From Rs1 sp000416275 (GTDB lineage: Bacteria > Pseudomonadota > Gammaproteobacteria > Pseudomonadales > Balneatricaceae): a DNA stretch of 64,000 nucleotides. The translations under genes and the position numbers were made by a program. Positions 46,628 to 55,878 of this stretch are shown piece by piece; within the stretch, counting starts at the first letter, position 1, and each line of letters starts with the position of its first letter. The stretch spans positions 2,976,001 through 3,040,000 of the forward strand of contig OZ251574.1 of NCBI GenBank assembly GCA_965243635.1, given 5' to 3'. Below the pieces are notes generated by a model. That model worked only from the letters and a program-made list of their open reading frames with translations. It had not been told where the DNA came from and did no database searches.

Positions 46628-46915
46628 ATGGCACTAGACAAATCTGATGTAGACAAAATTGCCCACTTAGCGCGCATTAGCATCGACCCAAAAGATACTA
46701 GCGAGTACCTTAATAACCTCACCAGCATTCTTGATCTTGTCGATCAAATGCAAGCCGTTGACACCGAGGGCGTTGAACCTCTTTCGCATCCCCTAGACGC
46801 CATCCAAAGACTGCGCGCTGACGATGTGAGCGAAACAAACCAGCGCGAGCTGCTACAAAGCGTGGCACCTGCCGTCGAAGAATATTTATTTTTAGTGCCC
46901 AAAGTTATTGATTAA
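46628..46915 (+). CDS. gatC: Asp/Glu-tRNA amidotransferase subunit C
   Basis: A 95-aa GatC stabilising the GatCAB complex, which converts Glu-tRNA(Gln) (and Asp-tRNA(Asn)) to the amidated forms. The opening DVDKIAHLARISI and the conserved EGVEPLSHPLD motif are clear. It is the first gene of the gatCAB operon, 20 bp before gatA. Confidence 0.96.
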   Translation: MALDKSDVDKIAHLARISIDPKDTSEYLNNLTSILDLVDQMQAVDTEGVEPLSHPLDAIQRLRADDVSETNQRELLQSVAPAVEEYLFLVPKVID

Positions 46916-46935
46916 TCGCCAACAGGATTTCAAAT

Positions 46936-48387
46936 ATGTTTAGCAAAACCATTGCCCAGCTATCAAGCGGGCTACAAAACGGCGAATTTAGCAGCAGTGA
47001 AATTACCCGTGCATACTTAGACAGAATCAAGTCTCTGGACAGCAAATACAACGCTTATATTACCGTGACAGAAGAGCAGGCCATGCAGCAGGCCAGCGCG
47101 GCAGATAAAATCATCGCCGCGGGTCAAGCGTCAGCCATGACCGGCATTCCAATCGCGCATAAAGATATATTTTGCACCGAGGGCGTGCGCACCAGCGCCG
47201 GCTCAAAAATGCTAGACAATTTCATCGCCCCCTACGACGCCACTATCATTGAAAAATTCAACGCAGCCAACACCGTCAGCCTTGGAAAAACCAATATGGA
47301 TGAGTTTGCAATGGGCTCCTCTAATGAAAACAGCTACTACGGAGCCGTTATCAACCCCTGGGGAGAAAACCGAGTACCCGGCGGATCATCGGGCGGATCA
47401 GCTGCAGCAGTGGCCGCGCAGCTTGCCCCGGTCGCCACCGGCACAGATACTGGCGGCTCGATTCGCCAGCCTTGCGCCCTGACCAACTTGACCGGAATTA
47501 AGCCTACTTACGGGCGGGTATCGCGCTTTGGCATGATCGCATTTGCCTCATCTTTAGACCAGGCGGGCCCTATTGCAAAAACCGCGGAAGATGCGGCGAT
47601 GATGCTCAATGTGATGGCGGGATTTGACCCTAAAGACTCCACCAGTGCAACCCATGACACATCTGACTACACCGCGAGTCTAAATCAACCATTGGCAGGC
47701 TTAAAAATAGGCTTGCCTAAAGAATTTTTTAGCGATGACTTAAACCCTCTAATCGCCGAGAAAGTACAGGCCGCCCTAAAAGAATATCAAGCGCTGGGAG
47801 CCGAGCTAAAAGAAATAAGCCTGCCCAACACCGCGCTTTCAATCCCCGCTTATTATATTATCGCCCCCGCTGAGGCGTCTTCAAACTTATCTCGTTTTGA
47901 TGGCGTTAAATTCGGCTATCGCTGCGACAACCCAGAAAATCTTGAAGACATGTACAAACGCACGCGAGCAGAGGGATTTGGCAGCGAGGTAAAACGCAGA
48001 ATACTGGTCGGCACTTATGCACTTTCCGAAGGCTTTTACGATGCTTACTACAAAAAAGCTCAACAGATACGCCGCTTAATTCAGCAGGATTATATAAGCG
48101 CCCTGCAAGAAGTTGATGTAATTATGGGGCCCACTACCCCACAGCCCGCTTTCGTCATCGGCGAAAAGACCTCCGACCCTATAGACATGTATATGGAAGA
48201 CATCTACACCTTGTCTTTAAACTTAGCTGGACTACCGGGGATGTCTATTCCCTGCGGCCAAATTGAAGGCCTGCCAGTAGGATTGCAAATTATTGGCAAC
48301 TACTTTGCAGAAGAGCGACTTTTAAATGTCGCCAACATGTTCCAACAAGCCACCGACTGGCACCAAAACACAGCCCCTGGCTTATAA
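46936..48387 (+). CDS. gatA: Asp/Glu-tRNA amidotransferase subunit A
   Basis: A 483-aa amidase-signature protein that produces ammonia from glutamine and channels it to GatB. The Ser-cis-Ser-Lys triad is visible as Lys76 (IAHKDIF), Ser151 (GGSSGGS) and Ser175 (DTGGSIRQP). Complete family length. Ten bases separate its stop from gatB. Confidence 0.97.
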   Translation: MFSKTIAQLSSGLQNGEFSSSEITRAYLDRIKSLDSKYNAYITVTEEQAMQQASAADKIIAAGQASAMTGIPIAHKDIFCTEGVRTSAGSKMLDNFIAPYDATIIEKFNAANTVSLGKTNMDEFAMGSSNENSYYGAVINPWGENRVPGGSSGGSAAAVAAQLAPVATGTDTGGSIRQPCALTNLTGIKPTYGRVSRFGMIAFASSLDQAGPIAKTAEDAAMMLNVMAGFDPKDSTSATHDTSDYTASLNQPLAGLKIGLPKEFFSDDLNPLIAEKVQAALKEYQALGAELKEISLPNTALSIPAYYIIAPAEASSNLSRFDGVKFGYRCDNPENLEDMYKRTRAEGFGSEVKRRILVGTYALSEGFYDAYYKKAQQIRRLIQQDYISALQEVDVIMGPTTPQPAFVIGEKTSDPIDMYMEDIYTLSLNLAGLPGMSIPCGQIEGLPVGLQIIGNYFAEERLLNVANMFQQATDWHQNTAPGL

Positions 48388-48397
48388 GGAGAACACT

Positions 48398-49849
48398 ATG
48401 GAATGGGAAGCAGTTATCGGCTTAGAAATTCACGCCCAACTTGCCACGACGACTAAAATTTTTTCTGGTGCTAGCACTGCTTTTGGCGCCGAGCCAAATG
48501 TACAAGCATGCGCTATCGACTTAGGACTTCCGGGAACACTACCGGTTTTCAACAAAAAAGCCTTAGAAATGGCAGTTATGTTCGGCACAGCTATTGATGC
48601 ACAAATAAACAAAAGATCCGTTTTTGATCGGAAAAACTATTTCTATCCAGATTCGCCCAAAGGATACCAAACTAGTCAGTTATTTCATCCGATCGTCGGC
48701 CTTGGCCAGCTGGACATCACCTTGAGTGACGGATCCAACAAAACCATTGGCGTCACCCGTGCACACCTAGAAGAAGATGCTGGGAAATCACTACACGAAA
48801 AATTTGCCGACATGACCGGTATTGATTTAAACCGTGCCGGCACCCCGCTACTGGAAATCGTCTCTGAACCCGACATGCGCAGCGCTGAAGAAGCGGTAGC
48901 CTACGCTAAAAAAATTCACGGCATTGTTACCAGCATTGGTATTTGTGACGGCAACATGGCAGAGGGATCATTTCGAGTCGACTGCAATGTATCAGTGCGC
49001 CATAAAGGCGATGATAAACTTGGCAACCGCACCGAAACCAAAAACATTAACTCGTTCAAGTTTATCGAAAAAGCAATTAATGGCGAAATTATCCGACAGA
49101 TAGAAATTCTTGAGGATGGCGGACATATCCCCCAGGAAACTCGCCTATACGATGCCGATAAAGACCAAACTCGCACCATGCGCAGCAAGGAAGAAGCCAA
49201 CGATTATCGCTACTTCCCCTGCCCTGACCTGCTGCCGATCATTATCGAAGACGACTACATTGAAGCGATTCGCAACCAATTACCAGAGCTACCGGATGCG
49301 CGTCGCTTGCGCTTTATCGACCAGTATTCGCTCAGCCAAACCGACGCCAGCACATTAAGCACTAACAAGGCCCAAGCAGACTACTTCGAAGCAGCCGCCA
49401 AGCAGAGCAAAGACGCCAAACTTGCTGCTAACTGGCTATTGGGCGAAGTTGCTAAAATGCTAAACCAACACGATTTAAGCATTCAGCAGTCCCCGGTCAG
49501 TGCCGCCGCTTTAGCTGAACTCCTGATCCGCATAAAAGACAACACGGTATCTGTCAACGCCGCTAAACAAGTCTTTGAAGCGATATGGAACCAAGAGGGC
49601 AATGCAGATCAAATTATTAAAGAAAAAGGGCTCAAACAAGTCACTGACTCGGGATCTATTGAAAAAATAGTCCGTGAAGTAGTCGCCAAAAGCGACAAAC
49701 AGGTGCAACAGTACATTGCTGCAGAGCCCGAGAAACGCGGCAAAATGCTCGGTTTCTTCATGGGACAAATAATGAAAGCATCCCAAGGCAAGGCAAATCC
49801 CGGCCAAGTACAAGCCATCTTAAAACCGATTCTCGATGCACTTTGTTGA
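48398..49849 (+). CDS. gatB: Asp/Glu-tRNA amidotransferase subunit B
   Basis: About 483 aa. The start ATG 48398 (MEWEAVIGLEIHAQLAT) has AAGGAG 8-13 nt upstream; longer frames overlap gatA. Kinase/cradle motifs include FDRKNYFYPDSPKGYQTSQ, HLEEDAGKSLH and EADYRYFPCPDLLP-like EANDYRYFPCPDLLP, followed by the YqeY tail (about 330-483) that recognises tRNA. It ends before a strong terminator and MITE-A copy 4. Confidence 0.97.
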   Translation: MEWEAVIGLEIHAQLATTTKIFSGASTAFGAEPNVQACAIDLGLPGTLPVFNKKALEMAVMFGTAIDAQINKRSVFDRKNYFYPDSPKGYQTSQLFHPIVGLGQLDITLSDGSNKTIGVTRAHLEEDAGKSLHEKFADMTGIDLNRAGTPLLEIVSEPDMRSAEEAVAYAKKIHGIVTSIGICDGNMAEGSFRVDCNVSVRHKGDDKLGNRTETKNINSFKFIEKAINGEIIRQIEILEDGGHIPQETRLYDADKDQTRTMRSKEEANDYRYFPCPDLLPIIIEDDYIEAIRNQLPELPDARRLRFIDQYSLSQTDASTLSTNKAQADYFEAAAKQSKDAKLAANWLLGEVAKMLNQHDLSIQQSPVSAAALAELLIRIKDNTVSVNAAKQVFEAIWNQEGNADQIIKEKGLKQVTDSGSIEKIVREVVAKSDKQVQQYIAAEPEKRGKMLGFFMGQIMKASQGKANPGQVQAILKPILDALC

Positions 49850-49874
49850 GGAGTGATCAACAACTTAAGACATT

Positions 49875-49911
49875 AAAAAGCCCGGTTTAGGCAACTAAAC
49901 CGGGCTTTTTT
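49875..49911. terminator. Bidirectional terminator after gatCAB
   Basis: Stem AAAAAGCCCGGTTTAG / CTAAACCGGGCTTTTT with loop GCAA and T-tract on the plus strand; the A-tract on the left also gives a U-run for transcripts from plsB on the other strand. Confidence 0.95.
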
Positions 49912-49916
49912 ACACT

Positions 49917-50096
49917 GAGACCTCTGCATAATTTACCCAGAGGGCATGATAACTGCGCTCGGTGATACGGCGTTAAAAACCGGCTCAAAATGCTCATTTA
50001 CACCAGTAATACCCATAAAGAGGGGCACACTGACTCCGCTATCTCGCCGGTTTTTGCCTTGTCTTACCTTCGCTCGCAACGTTATGCAGAGGTCTC
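49917..50096 (+). mobile_element. MITE-A copy 4 (180 bp)
   Basis: Perfect 15-bp inverted ends GAGACCTCTGCATAA / TTATGCAGAGGTCTC, except for one following base (ATT). The target duplication ACACT is at 49912-49916 and 50097-50101. It has a single internal 23-bp unit, the minimum in the family. It is inserted in the tail of the gatB terminator between convergent gatB and plsB. Confidence 0.96.
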
Positions 50097-50125
50097 ACAC
50101 TGTCACTCTCTTACAAAGATAACAC

Positions 50126-52414
50126 TTATGCTTGATTTATGCTCTTTTCAATCAGCACTAAATAATGAGGCAATAATATTTGTTCGGACCTCGTCATCAA
50201 ACCGCTGGCGTCAACACAGGCGCTAATCACATCGTCATCCACTGCTAACACCTCTTGCTCTTGCATAGCTTTGATAAAATTCCCAATACCTTTTGAATCA
50301 GTATACTCCGGAGAGTGAAAACCAAACTCGGCATGCAACAAACTCGCTAACCTCACAGACTCGTCGACCAAGTTTTCTTCCGATAAATCATCAAACTCTT
50401 GCAGCAACCTAAACACAATGTAATAGCGCAATAAATAGGGCTCAACAGTCTGCATCAACGCCACTGACAAAGCAGTATTGCGCACTTGCAAACATTTATC
50501 CTGCTCTATAATCAACTGCTGATTAACCAGTAGCTCACGGACTTCGGCCAAGGCCTGATCAACAGCGGCATCCTGCCAGGGCCAAAACAGATCCCGACCA
50601 AGGTAGGGATAAACCGCTTTAATGAGTATCGGCACGGTTTGCGCAAGCGGCTTATGATAGCGCTTGGCCACCAACAGATACAGCCCAACCAACAAGGTCA
50701 AGTGATGGATTTGATTACGGTAGAAGGTCATCTCACAAGCTTGCTCTACAGTTAAAAACACATCTTCTGAGCTCACCGATAACTGGCCGCGATCTTCAGC
50801 GGCCTCAATCCAATGAGCCACATTGCCCGTGGCGATTCCCGCAGGCGCGTTTGGCATATTCACCAAAATGGTCGATAAATTATTCACCTGCTCAATCAGC
50901 TGTGTCTTGCTCAGCCGCAATCGATGCTGAGCCAACAATACGGTCGCCAGCAAAGCTGTTTCATTGACGTAACATACGCTGTTAATTCTCTCCATCACCA
51001 GTCGAGCCAAATAGCTACTTTTAGCCTTGAGGTCTTCAAATTTGGAAAAGTTACTATCCAGCAAAATAGGCGCTGCATAACTGACCACTGCATCGCCAAA
51101 TTTACCTTTAAACATTTTCAAACTTTGCACTAAACCAGAGAGCGACTCCGGAGATTTTTGATTGTCGGACAACTGCTTTGAGTAACTCCGAGACTCAACC
51201 AATTTATCATAACTAATCCAGACAGGTACAAGCGCGATCGGCTTTAGATTTTCCTGTAACGATGCCTCTAAGGTCATAGACAACATACCATTTTTAGGCG
51301 GCAACAACCTGCCAGTACGCGATCTTCCACCTTCAATAAAATATTCCAATGAATGGCCGTCCCGGTGTAGCTGCTTGATATAACCTTTAAACAATGCGCC
51401 ATACAGAGGATCGTCATAAAATGACCGGCGCATAAAAACCGCTCCGCCTAACTTAAGCCCATCCCCTAGCACCGGTGCGTTTAGATTATCCCCCGCCACT
51501 ATATGCGGCATCACTAAGCCTTGTTGATGCAAATTCCACGACATCAACACATAATCCATATGACTGCGATGACAGGGGAGAAAGACTAACTGATAATCTT
51601 TAGCTGTTTGACGAACAACGTCAATACCTTCAATTTTCACTTGCCGATAAGTGCGCCGAAAAAACCAATTTAAAATGCCACTGGTCAAACGAACAAAACT
51701 TGGGCTCAGATTGGTTGCAATCAAATTAAGCTGTTGTCTAGCGTATTTTTCAGCTTGCTGAATACTGATATTATGCTTTTCACTGTGCTGCAGAATCTGC
51801 TTTTGAATCTCTGCTCTGCTGACAATGGTAGCTATTAACCTTTTCCTGTTGGTAAGATTGGGCCCCAGTGAAGCGAGCCGCCGCTGGGCAAAGTGTGCCT
51901 GTAACAACTTAACTATTTTAGCCGCACTCGCATTAGCGGGCTGCGCCCCCTCATCTGCCATTAATTGACGCAGCGAAAAGGGCTGATCTAATTGCAAAAT
52001 AGTTTGCCGGCCACTCACCAGCAGAATAATGAATCGACTCCACCAGCCTCTCGGCCCCCATCGCTCAGAAAACAATACTCGCCACCAAGAGAGCTCGCGA
52101 TTTGGAAAATGGCCATGAAAGATACTCACCGGGACTATTTTTACATCTGAATCGGTAAATTCTAGCTTTTCCAATAGCGACTCAAGACGATAAATCAGCT
52201 CATTGGAGAATTTAGGGTCGGCAAACAGAACACATCGATGATTGCTGACAAAACCTTGCTCGGCGAGAGACAAACTCAATAATGCTCGGTGCTCCGACCT
52301 TGATGTTTCCAGCACATAGATAACTTCCGTTGAAATTCGCAGATGCTCATCACCAAAAATTTTTGCACTGACAAACAGCTTATTGAGAAACTTACCAATC
52401 AAACTCATGAACAT
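50126..52414 (-). CDS. plsB: Glycerol-3-phosphate acyltransferase PlsB
   Basis: 762-aa membrane-bound enzyme for the first acylation of glycerol-3-phosphate in phospholipid synthesis. The acyltransferase motifs are HRSHMDYVL (about 279-287, HX4D), GGAVFMRRSFYDDPLYGA, FIEGGRSRTGRLLPPKNGML (about 359-378) and ALVPVWISYDKLVE. A large N-terminal helical region (1-270) and a C-terminal regulatory part are present. ATG 52414 or 52408 can be the start. It is slightly shorter than the E. coli enzyme (807 aa). Confidence 0.95.
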   Translation of the reverse strand: MFMSLIGKFLNKLFVSAKIFGDEHLRISTEVIYVLETSRSEHRALLSLSLAEQGFVSNHRCVLFADPKFSNELIYRLESLLEKLEFTDSDVKIVPVSIFHGHFPNRELSWWRVLFSERWGPRGWWSRFIILLVSGRQTILQLDQPFSLRQLMADEGAQPANASAAKIVKLLQAHFAQRRLASLGPNLTNRKRLIATIVSRAEIQKQILQHSEKHNISIQQAEKYARQQLNLIATNLSPSFVRLTSGILNWFFRRTYRQVKIEGIDVVRQTAKDYQLVFLPCHRSHMDYVLMSWNLHQQGLVMPHIVAGDNLNAPVLGDGLKLGGAVFMRRSFYDDPLYGALFKGYIKQLHRDGHSLEYFIEGGRSRTGRLLPPKNGMLSMTLEASLQENLKPIALVPVWISYDKLVESRSYSKQLSDNQKSPESLSGLVQSLKMFKGKFGDAVVSYAAPILLDSNFSKFEDLKAKSSYLARLVMERINSVCYVNETALLATVLLAQHRLRLSKTQLIEQVNNLSTILVNMPNAPAGIATGNVAHWIEAAEDRGQLSVSSEDVFLTVEQACEMTFYRNQIHHLTLLVGLYLLVAKRYHKPLAQTVPILIKAVYPYLGRDLFWPWQDAAVDQALAEVRELLVNQQLIIEQDKCLQVRNTALSVALMQTVEPYLLRYYIVFRLLQEFDDLSEENLVDESVRLASLLHAEFGFHSPEYTDSKGIGNFIKAMQEQEVLAVDDDVISACVDASGLMTRSEQILLPHYLVLIEKSINQA

Positions 52415-53079
52415 TTATACCTAAAAAAAACAAACTAACGGTCAAAAAATCAAAATAGATTCTACTAAATATACTCGATGCCTAACTAACCCTCATCCAG
52501 AAACAGAGTCTAAAAAGGAGGACTCAATTGTTCGAAGTGCACAATACTATAGATAGGCGCTTGACCAATCCTAATAACAACATCTAGTAGTGAGCAGGTC
52601 GAGCTAGTGATATTCGCAGCAGACATCTATCCATAATGCGGAACCAGTCACTTCACCGAAAAACCAACATCTTACTCTAGGTATTCACTTTAAAGTCACT
52701 GACTAGGCATATAGGAACTAACTGACTGCCTATTTAAAGCCTCTTCTACATTATGAGCTAAGAAGCCTAACCGAGGATATACTAATCCACTGCGACCAAG
52801 CCTGTTCTGTTAAAATTAACGCTCAATTTGATTAAATAGCCCGCTACTTTCCTCAAATGAGCGCTAATTTTTCCTCAAACAACCTAGCTCCCGCTGCTAT
52901 CGATTGCCTCTGCTCAAGCTTAATAACTATTGTCACTCTGCGCTTACCGGACCCTCTGAACAGGTCCCACATCTTCTCTGTGCGCCAGAGGCACATGAAA
53001 TTTATTCAGAGGTTTCTAACCAAACGCAGCCAACAAGCCATAATATAGAGGTTAACCTGAGACAGACACTTAATTTTGT
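52415..53079. other. plsB-slyX spacer with decayed MITE-B
   Basis: About 660 bp. Around 52640-52710 a heavily shortened MITE-B-like inverted pair is visible (CCAGTCACTTCACC against AAAGTCACTGACTAGG). Nothing else is recognisable. A 63-codon frame at 52857-53048 is not convincing. Confidence 0.45.
52642..52710. mobile_element. MITE-B copy 7 (shortened, decayed)
   Basis: Only the outer parts remain: CCAGTCACTTCACC on the left, and CCAACATCTTACTC plus a TTTAAAGTCACTGACTAGG-like right end. No target duplication can be read. It is probably an old internal-deletion derivative. Confidence 0.55.
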
Positions 53080-53283
53080 TTAATAATGCGGCGGTGGTGC
53101 CTCAATATTATCCATCCCCCCATCAGGGGACTCAGCCACGTTGACTTTTTGGTTTAAAATTTCTACAACCCTTGTTAAATCCATTAACATTTTATCTTGA
53201 TTGGCGATAACATCACTCAATTGATCAATCATCTCCTCTTGAAACGCAACACGCGACTCTAACTCACTAATTCTCTCTTCCAT
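53080..53283 (-). CDS. slyX: SlyX family protein
   Basis: A 67-aa coiled-coil protein (about 1-48) ending in the conserved APPPHY motif. SlyX function is unknown. It is usually next to fkpA/slyD, but stands alone here. The C-terminal PPPHY makes the identification secure despite its small size. Confidence 0.9.
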   Translation of the reverse strand: MEERISELESRVAFQEEMIDQLSDVIANQDKMLMDLTRVVEILNQKVNVAESPDGGMDNIEAPPPHY

Positions 53284-53885
53284 TTACGCCTCTTTTGCCT
53301 TTATAAACGCTGCGACAGCCTTGAACAGAACACCATCAATCGCAACTCTATTCTCCGAATCCTGAGCGTATAACTACCCATCAAAAGAATCAGTTACTGA
53401 TCTATAAGGATAACCAGCCATCGACTCAAGGTAAATATTTATCACGGTAACAAACGTAGTTTTACGCCTCAGAAGCCTTCCAGGTCCCCAGTCCACAGAA
53501 AAATTTATGATTAAGGCTAGTTGTAAAAATTTGGGAAAAGCCGCTAACGCAGAGCATCCATTCCTATGTATGCTTCGAAGATCGGTTTTTTTCGGACACC
53601 CCTAAGGGAACCAGCGGCAAATATAAACATCAATTATTTTAATTTCAAGTTCCTAATACCTGCACTTTAAACCTATTAATCACCAGCAACTCAACAAAAA
53701 ACCGGCCATTACTTAGATAAAACCAAACCTCTTTCATTATTTCATTGAAGTTTAAACAAAATCTCTGTATATATAACCATCTTCCGTAGATAAGTACTCT
53801 CAAATTTTAGATTATATTTTGAGTTAGCTTGGCACGGTTTTTTTATGTCATTAATTTATGTTTAACTTTATAAGAGAATATTTAG
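53284..53885. other. slyX-csp divergent spacer
   Basis: About 600 bp. No gene is visible. A possible long-range pairing GCCGCT (53540-53545) with AGCGGC (about 53609-53614) encloses a GC-richer segment within otherwise AT-rich DNA. The promoter and a leader of the cold-shock gene should be here. Confidence 0.35.
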
Positions 53886-54344
53886 ATGAGTGGTAATCAA
53901 CTAATACGCAGCGTCATTGCCAGTGCTATTGCTGCAGCTTTAATCCCTTTCTTACTAACTAAAATAGCAGGAATAACAATACAATTCGAAACTCCTGTGT
54001 TAGTCATCATTTTTGCCGTTGTGTTTGCAAGCTGTGCTTTATCTGCATTTAGCACCCAGCAAAAGTCTTCAGATGATACTGCAGCCGCTAGAGAAAATGG
54101 CGCAGAATATGATGATGAAGAATTTGAAGATGATGATAGAGAGCAAGGCTCAGTAAAATGGTTCAATGTCTCTAAAGGATTTGGCTTCATTACTCGCGAA
54201 AATGGCGATGATGTTTTTGTTCATTTTCGCAACATTCGCGGTCGTGGACACCGCTCCCTAAGCGAGGGGCAACAAGTGAAGTTCTACACTAGAGATAGTG
54301 ACAAGGGACTACAAGCTGAAGATGTTTCCATTCTTCGCACTTAA
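53886..54344 (+). CDS. Membrane-anchored cold-shock domain protein
   Basis: 152 aa. Two N-terminal hydrophobic helices (about 7-27 and 36-56) are joined by an acidic linker (about 65-85, EYDDEEFEDDDRE) to a C-terminal cold-shock domain (about 86-150). The nucleic-acid-binding motifs are RNP1-like KGFGFITRE and RNP2-like VFVHFRNI. Free CspA-type proteins are about 70 aa, so this is an RNA chaperone tethered to the inner membrane. It is monocistronic with its own terminator. Confidence 0.88.
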   Translation: MSGNQLIRSVIASAIAAALIPFLLTKIAGITIQFETPVLVIIFAVVFASCALSAFSTQQKSSDDTAAARENGAEYDDEEFEDDDREQGSVKWFNVSKGFGFITRENGDDVFVHFRNIRGRGHRSLSEGQQVKFYTRDSDKGLQAEDVSILRT

Positions 54345-54360
54345 CCAACCGCACCACCCT

Positions 54361-54391
54361 CTTGCGCAATCTAGCAGATTGCGCAAGTTTT
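54361..54391 (+). terminator. Terminator of the cold-shock gene
   Basis: Perfect 12-bp stem CTTGCGCAATCT / AGATTGCGCAAG with loop AGC, followed by TTTT. It is 17 bp after the stop codon. Confidence 0.9.
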
Positions 54392-55104
54392 AAAGACCTC
54401 CCCTCTTCTACGCCCCTTTCACAACAAATCAAATTAGAACAAGCTACCCTGAAAACTTCTGCAACAGCGAACTAAAAAAACACCATCATTGCCCCGTTGT
54501 ACTGTCGTCTGAGACATAAAGTGTTAACACCTAAATTCAGCCGTGTAACGATGTATAGCTACTACTCAAATACTTTTCTAGCCTGCTGTATCGATATCAG
54601 CACTACAATACCAAGCAATTAAAGCTGTGTACTATTTACCTAAGCTGGGATCTTAGCTTCTAACTTTTAGCTCCCAGCTTCTAACTATCACTCCTACATT
54701 GTCATTTAAAGTAAATATTCGGTTTAGAAATTCTCTAATCTGCCGTGAACAATAAGTAAGACATTGTTTGTATGATCTTTCTTTGGAAAAGTTAAGTAAG
54801 ACCTGAAATAATCAAACGTTGTTTCATCTCATGATTCTATGTTATTTTCACTGCCAAGCGCATAAATAGCGCAATTGCCTACCGGCATAGAAAGGCAACT
54901 CGGATAATAGTGGTAAAGGGTGCGTAGAACATGAAAAATTAAGGTACCATTTACGATGCTGGCATTACATTAGACCAAGATAAATATTTTTCGACATAAA
55001 TTATGTTTACACTGACGTTAAAAGAACATAACACTGAGTACAACTAACTCAATATTCACACTAAACTTAATCATAAACACGCTGTAAAAAGGTATTACTT
55101 TACT
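54392..55104. other. Spacer before motA
   Basis: About 710 bp with no gene seen. It has an inverted repeat AAGCTGGGA (54642-54650) and TCCCAGCTT (54672-54680) with short TAGCTTCTAAC-like direct repeats between and after. The motA promoter should be in the last ~150 bp. No sigma-28 or sigma-54 consensus could be asserted. Confidence 0.4.
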
Positions 55105-55872
55105 ATGGATTTCGCCTCACTGATCGGCATCATATCGGGAATAGCACTGATTGTATCTGCTATCTTTTTAGGAGGTTCTCCCGATGTATTTATCAACATT
55201 CCCGGCATTATGATTGTGGCCGGTGGCACTTTAGCCGCAACGTTACTAACTGTCCCCTTCAAAGATGTACTAAACGGCTTTAAAGCAGCTTATTTTGTAT
55301 TTACCCGCGATAAAACTAATGCATCTGACATGATAGATACTATGATAGAGTTAAGTAAAATCAGTCATCGACACGGCCTCCTGAAAATGACTCACATAAA
55401 AACTGATTCTAAGGTACTTAAACGCGCCTGCAACTTACTGGCTGAAGCGGCTTCTGAGCAAGTTATCCGCAATACCTTGCAAAATGAAATCGATTCATTA
55501 ATCGCTCGCCACTTTGCCGCCCAAGACGTGTTCAAGAAAATGGCTAATTACGCCCCTGCATTTGGCATGTTAGGCACTCTGATTGGACTTATTCAAATGC
55601 TTAGCCAGCTAGACGACCCTGCATCAATAGGTCCATCCATGGCCGTTGCATTATTAACCACCTTTTATGGCTCGCTGCTCGCTACCATGGTTTTTTTACC
55701 GATCGCTGGAAAACTACGCGCTAGAACACTTACAGAAGTAACCAATTTGGAAATTATTAGAGAGGGAAGTATCAGTATATTGACCAACGATCAATGGGCA
55801 CATGTTTACGAACAATTATCCGCTTATCTTCCCGAAAATAAGCGCGCCTCTATTGTTTCAAATAAACACTGA
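55105..55872 (+). CDS. motA: MotA/PomA-family flagellar stator protein
   Basis: 255-aa inner-membrane ion-channel subunit with four transmembrane helices (two near 5-50, two near 150-205). The conserved ANYAPAFGMLGTLIGLIQML stretch and the central cytoplasmic domain fit PomA/MotA of about 250 aa. With MotB it forms the torque-generating stator. Whether it carries H+ or Na+ is not decided from the sequence. It is 6 bp from motB. Confidence 0.93.
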   Translation: MDFASLIGIISGIALIVSAIFLGGSPDVFINIPGIMIVAGGTLAATLLTVPFKDVLNGFKAAYFVFTRDKTNASDMIDTMIELSKISHRHGLLKMTHIKTDSKVLKRACNLLAEAASEQVIRNTLQNEIDSLIARHFAAQDVFKKMANYAPAFGMLGTLIGLIQMLSQLDDPASIGPSMAVALLTTFYGSLLATMVFLPIAGKLRARTLTEVTNLEIIREGSISILTNDQWAHVYEQLSAYLPENKRASIVSNKH

Positions 55873-55878
55873 GCTTGA

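Noticed and set aside
45288..52825. Shared GCGACCAAGCCT at about 45291 and 52794
   Set aside because: Only about 12-20 bases match and flanks differ; too short to call a repeat family.
53540..53614. Possible riboswitch before the cold-shock gene
   Set aside because: Only the outer GCCGCT/AGCGGC pair is clear; I could not match it to c-di-GMP, TPP or other riboswitch consensus.
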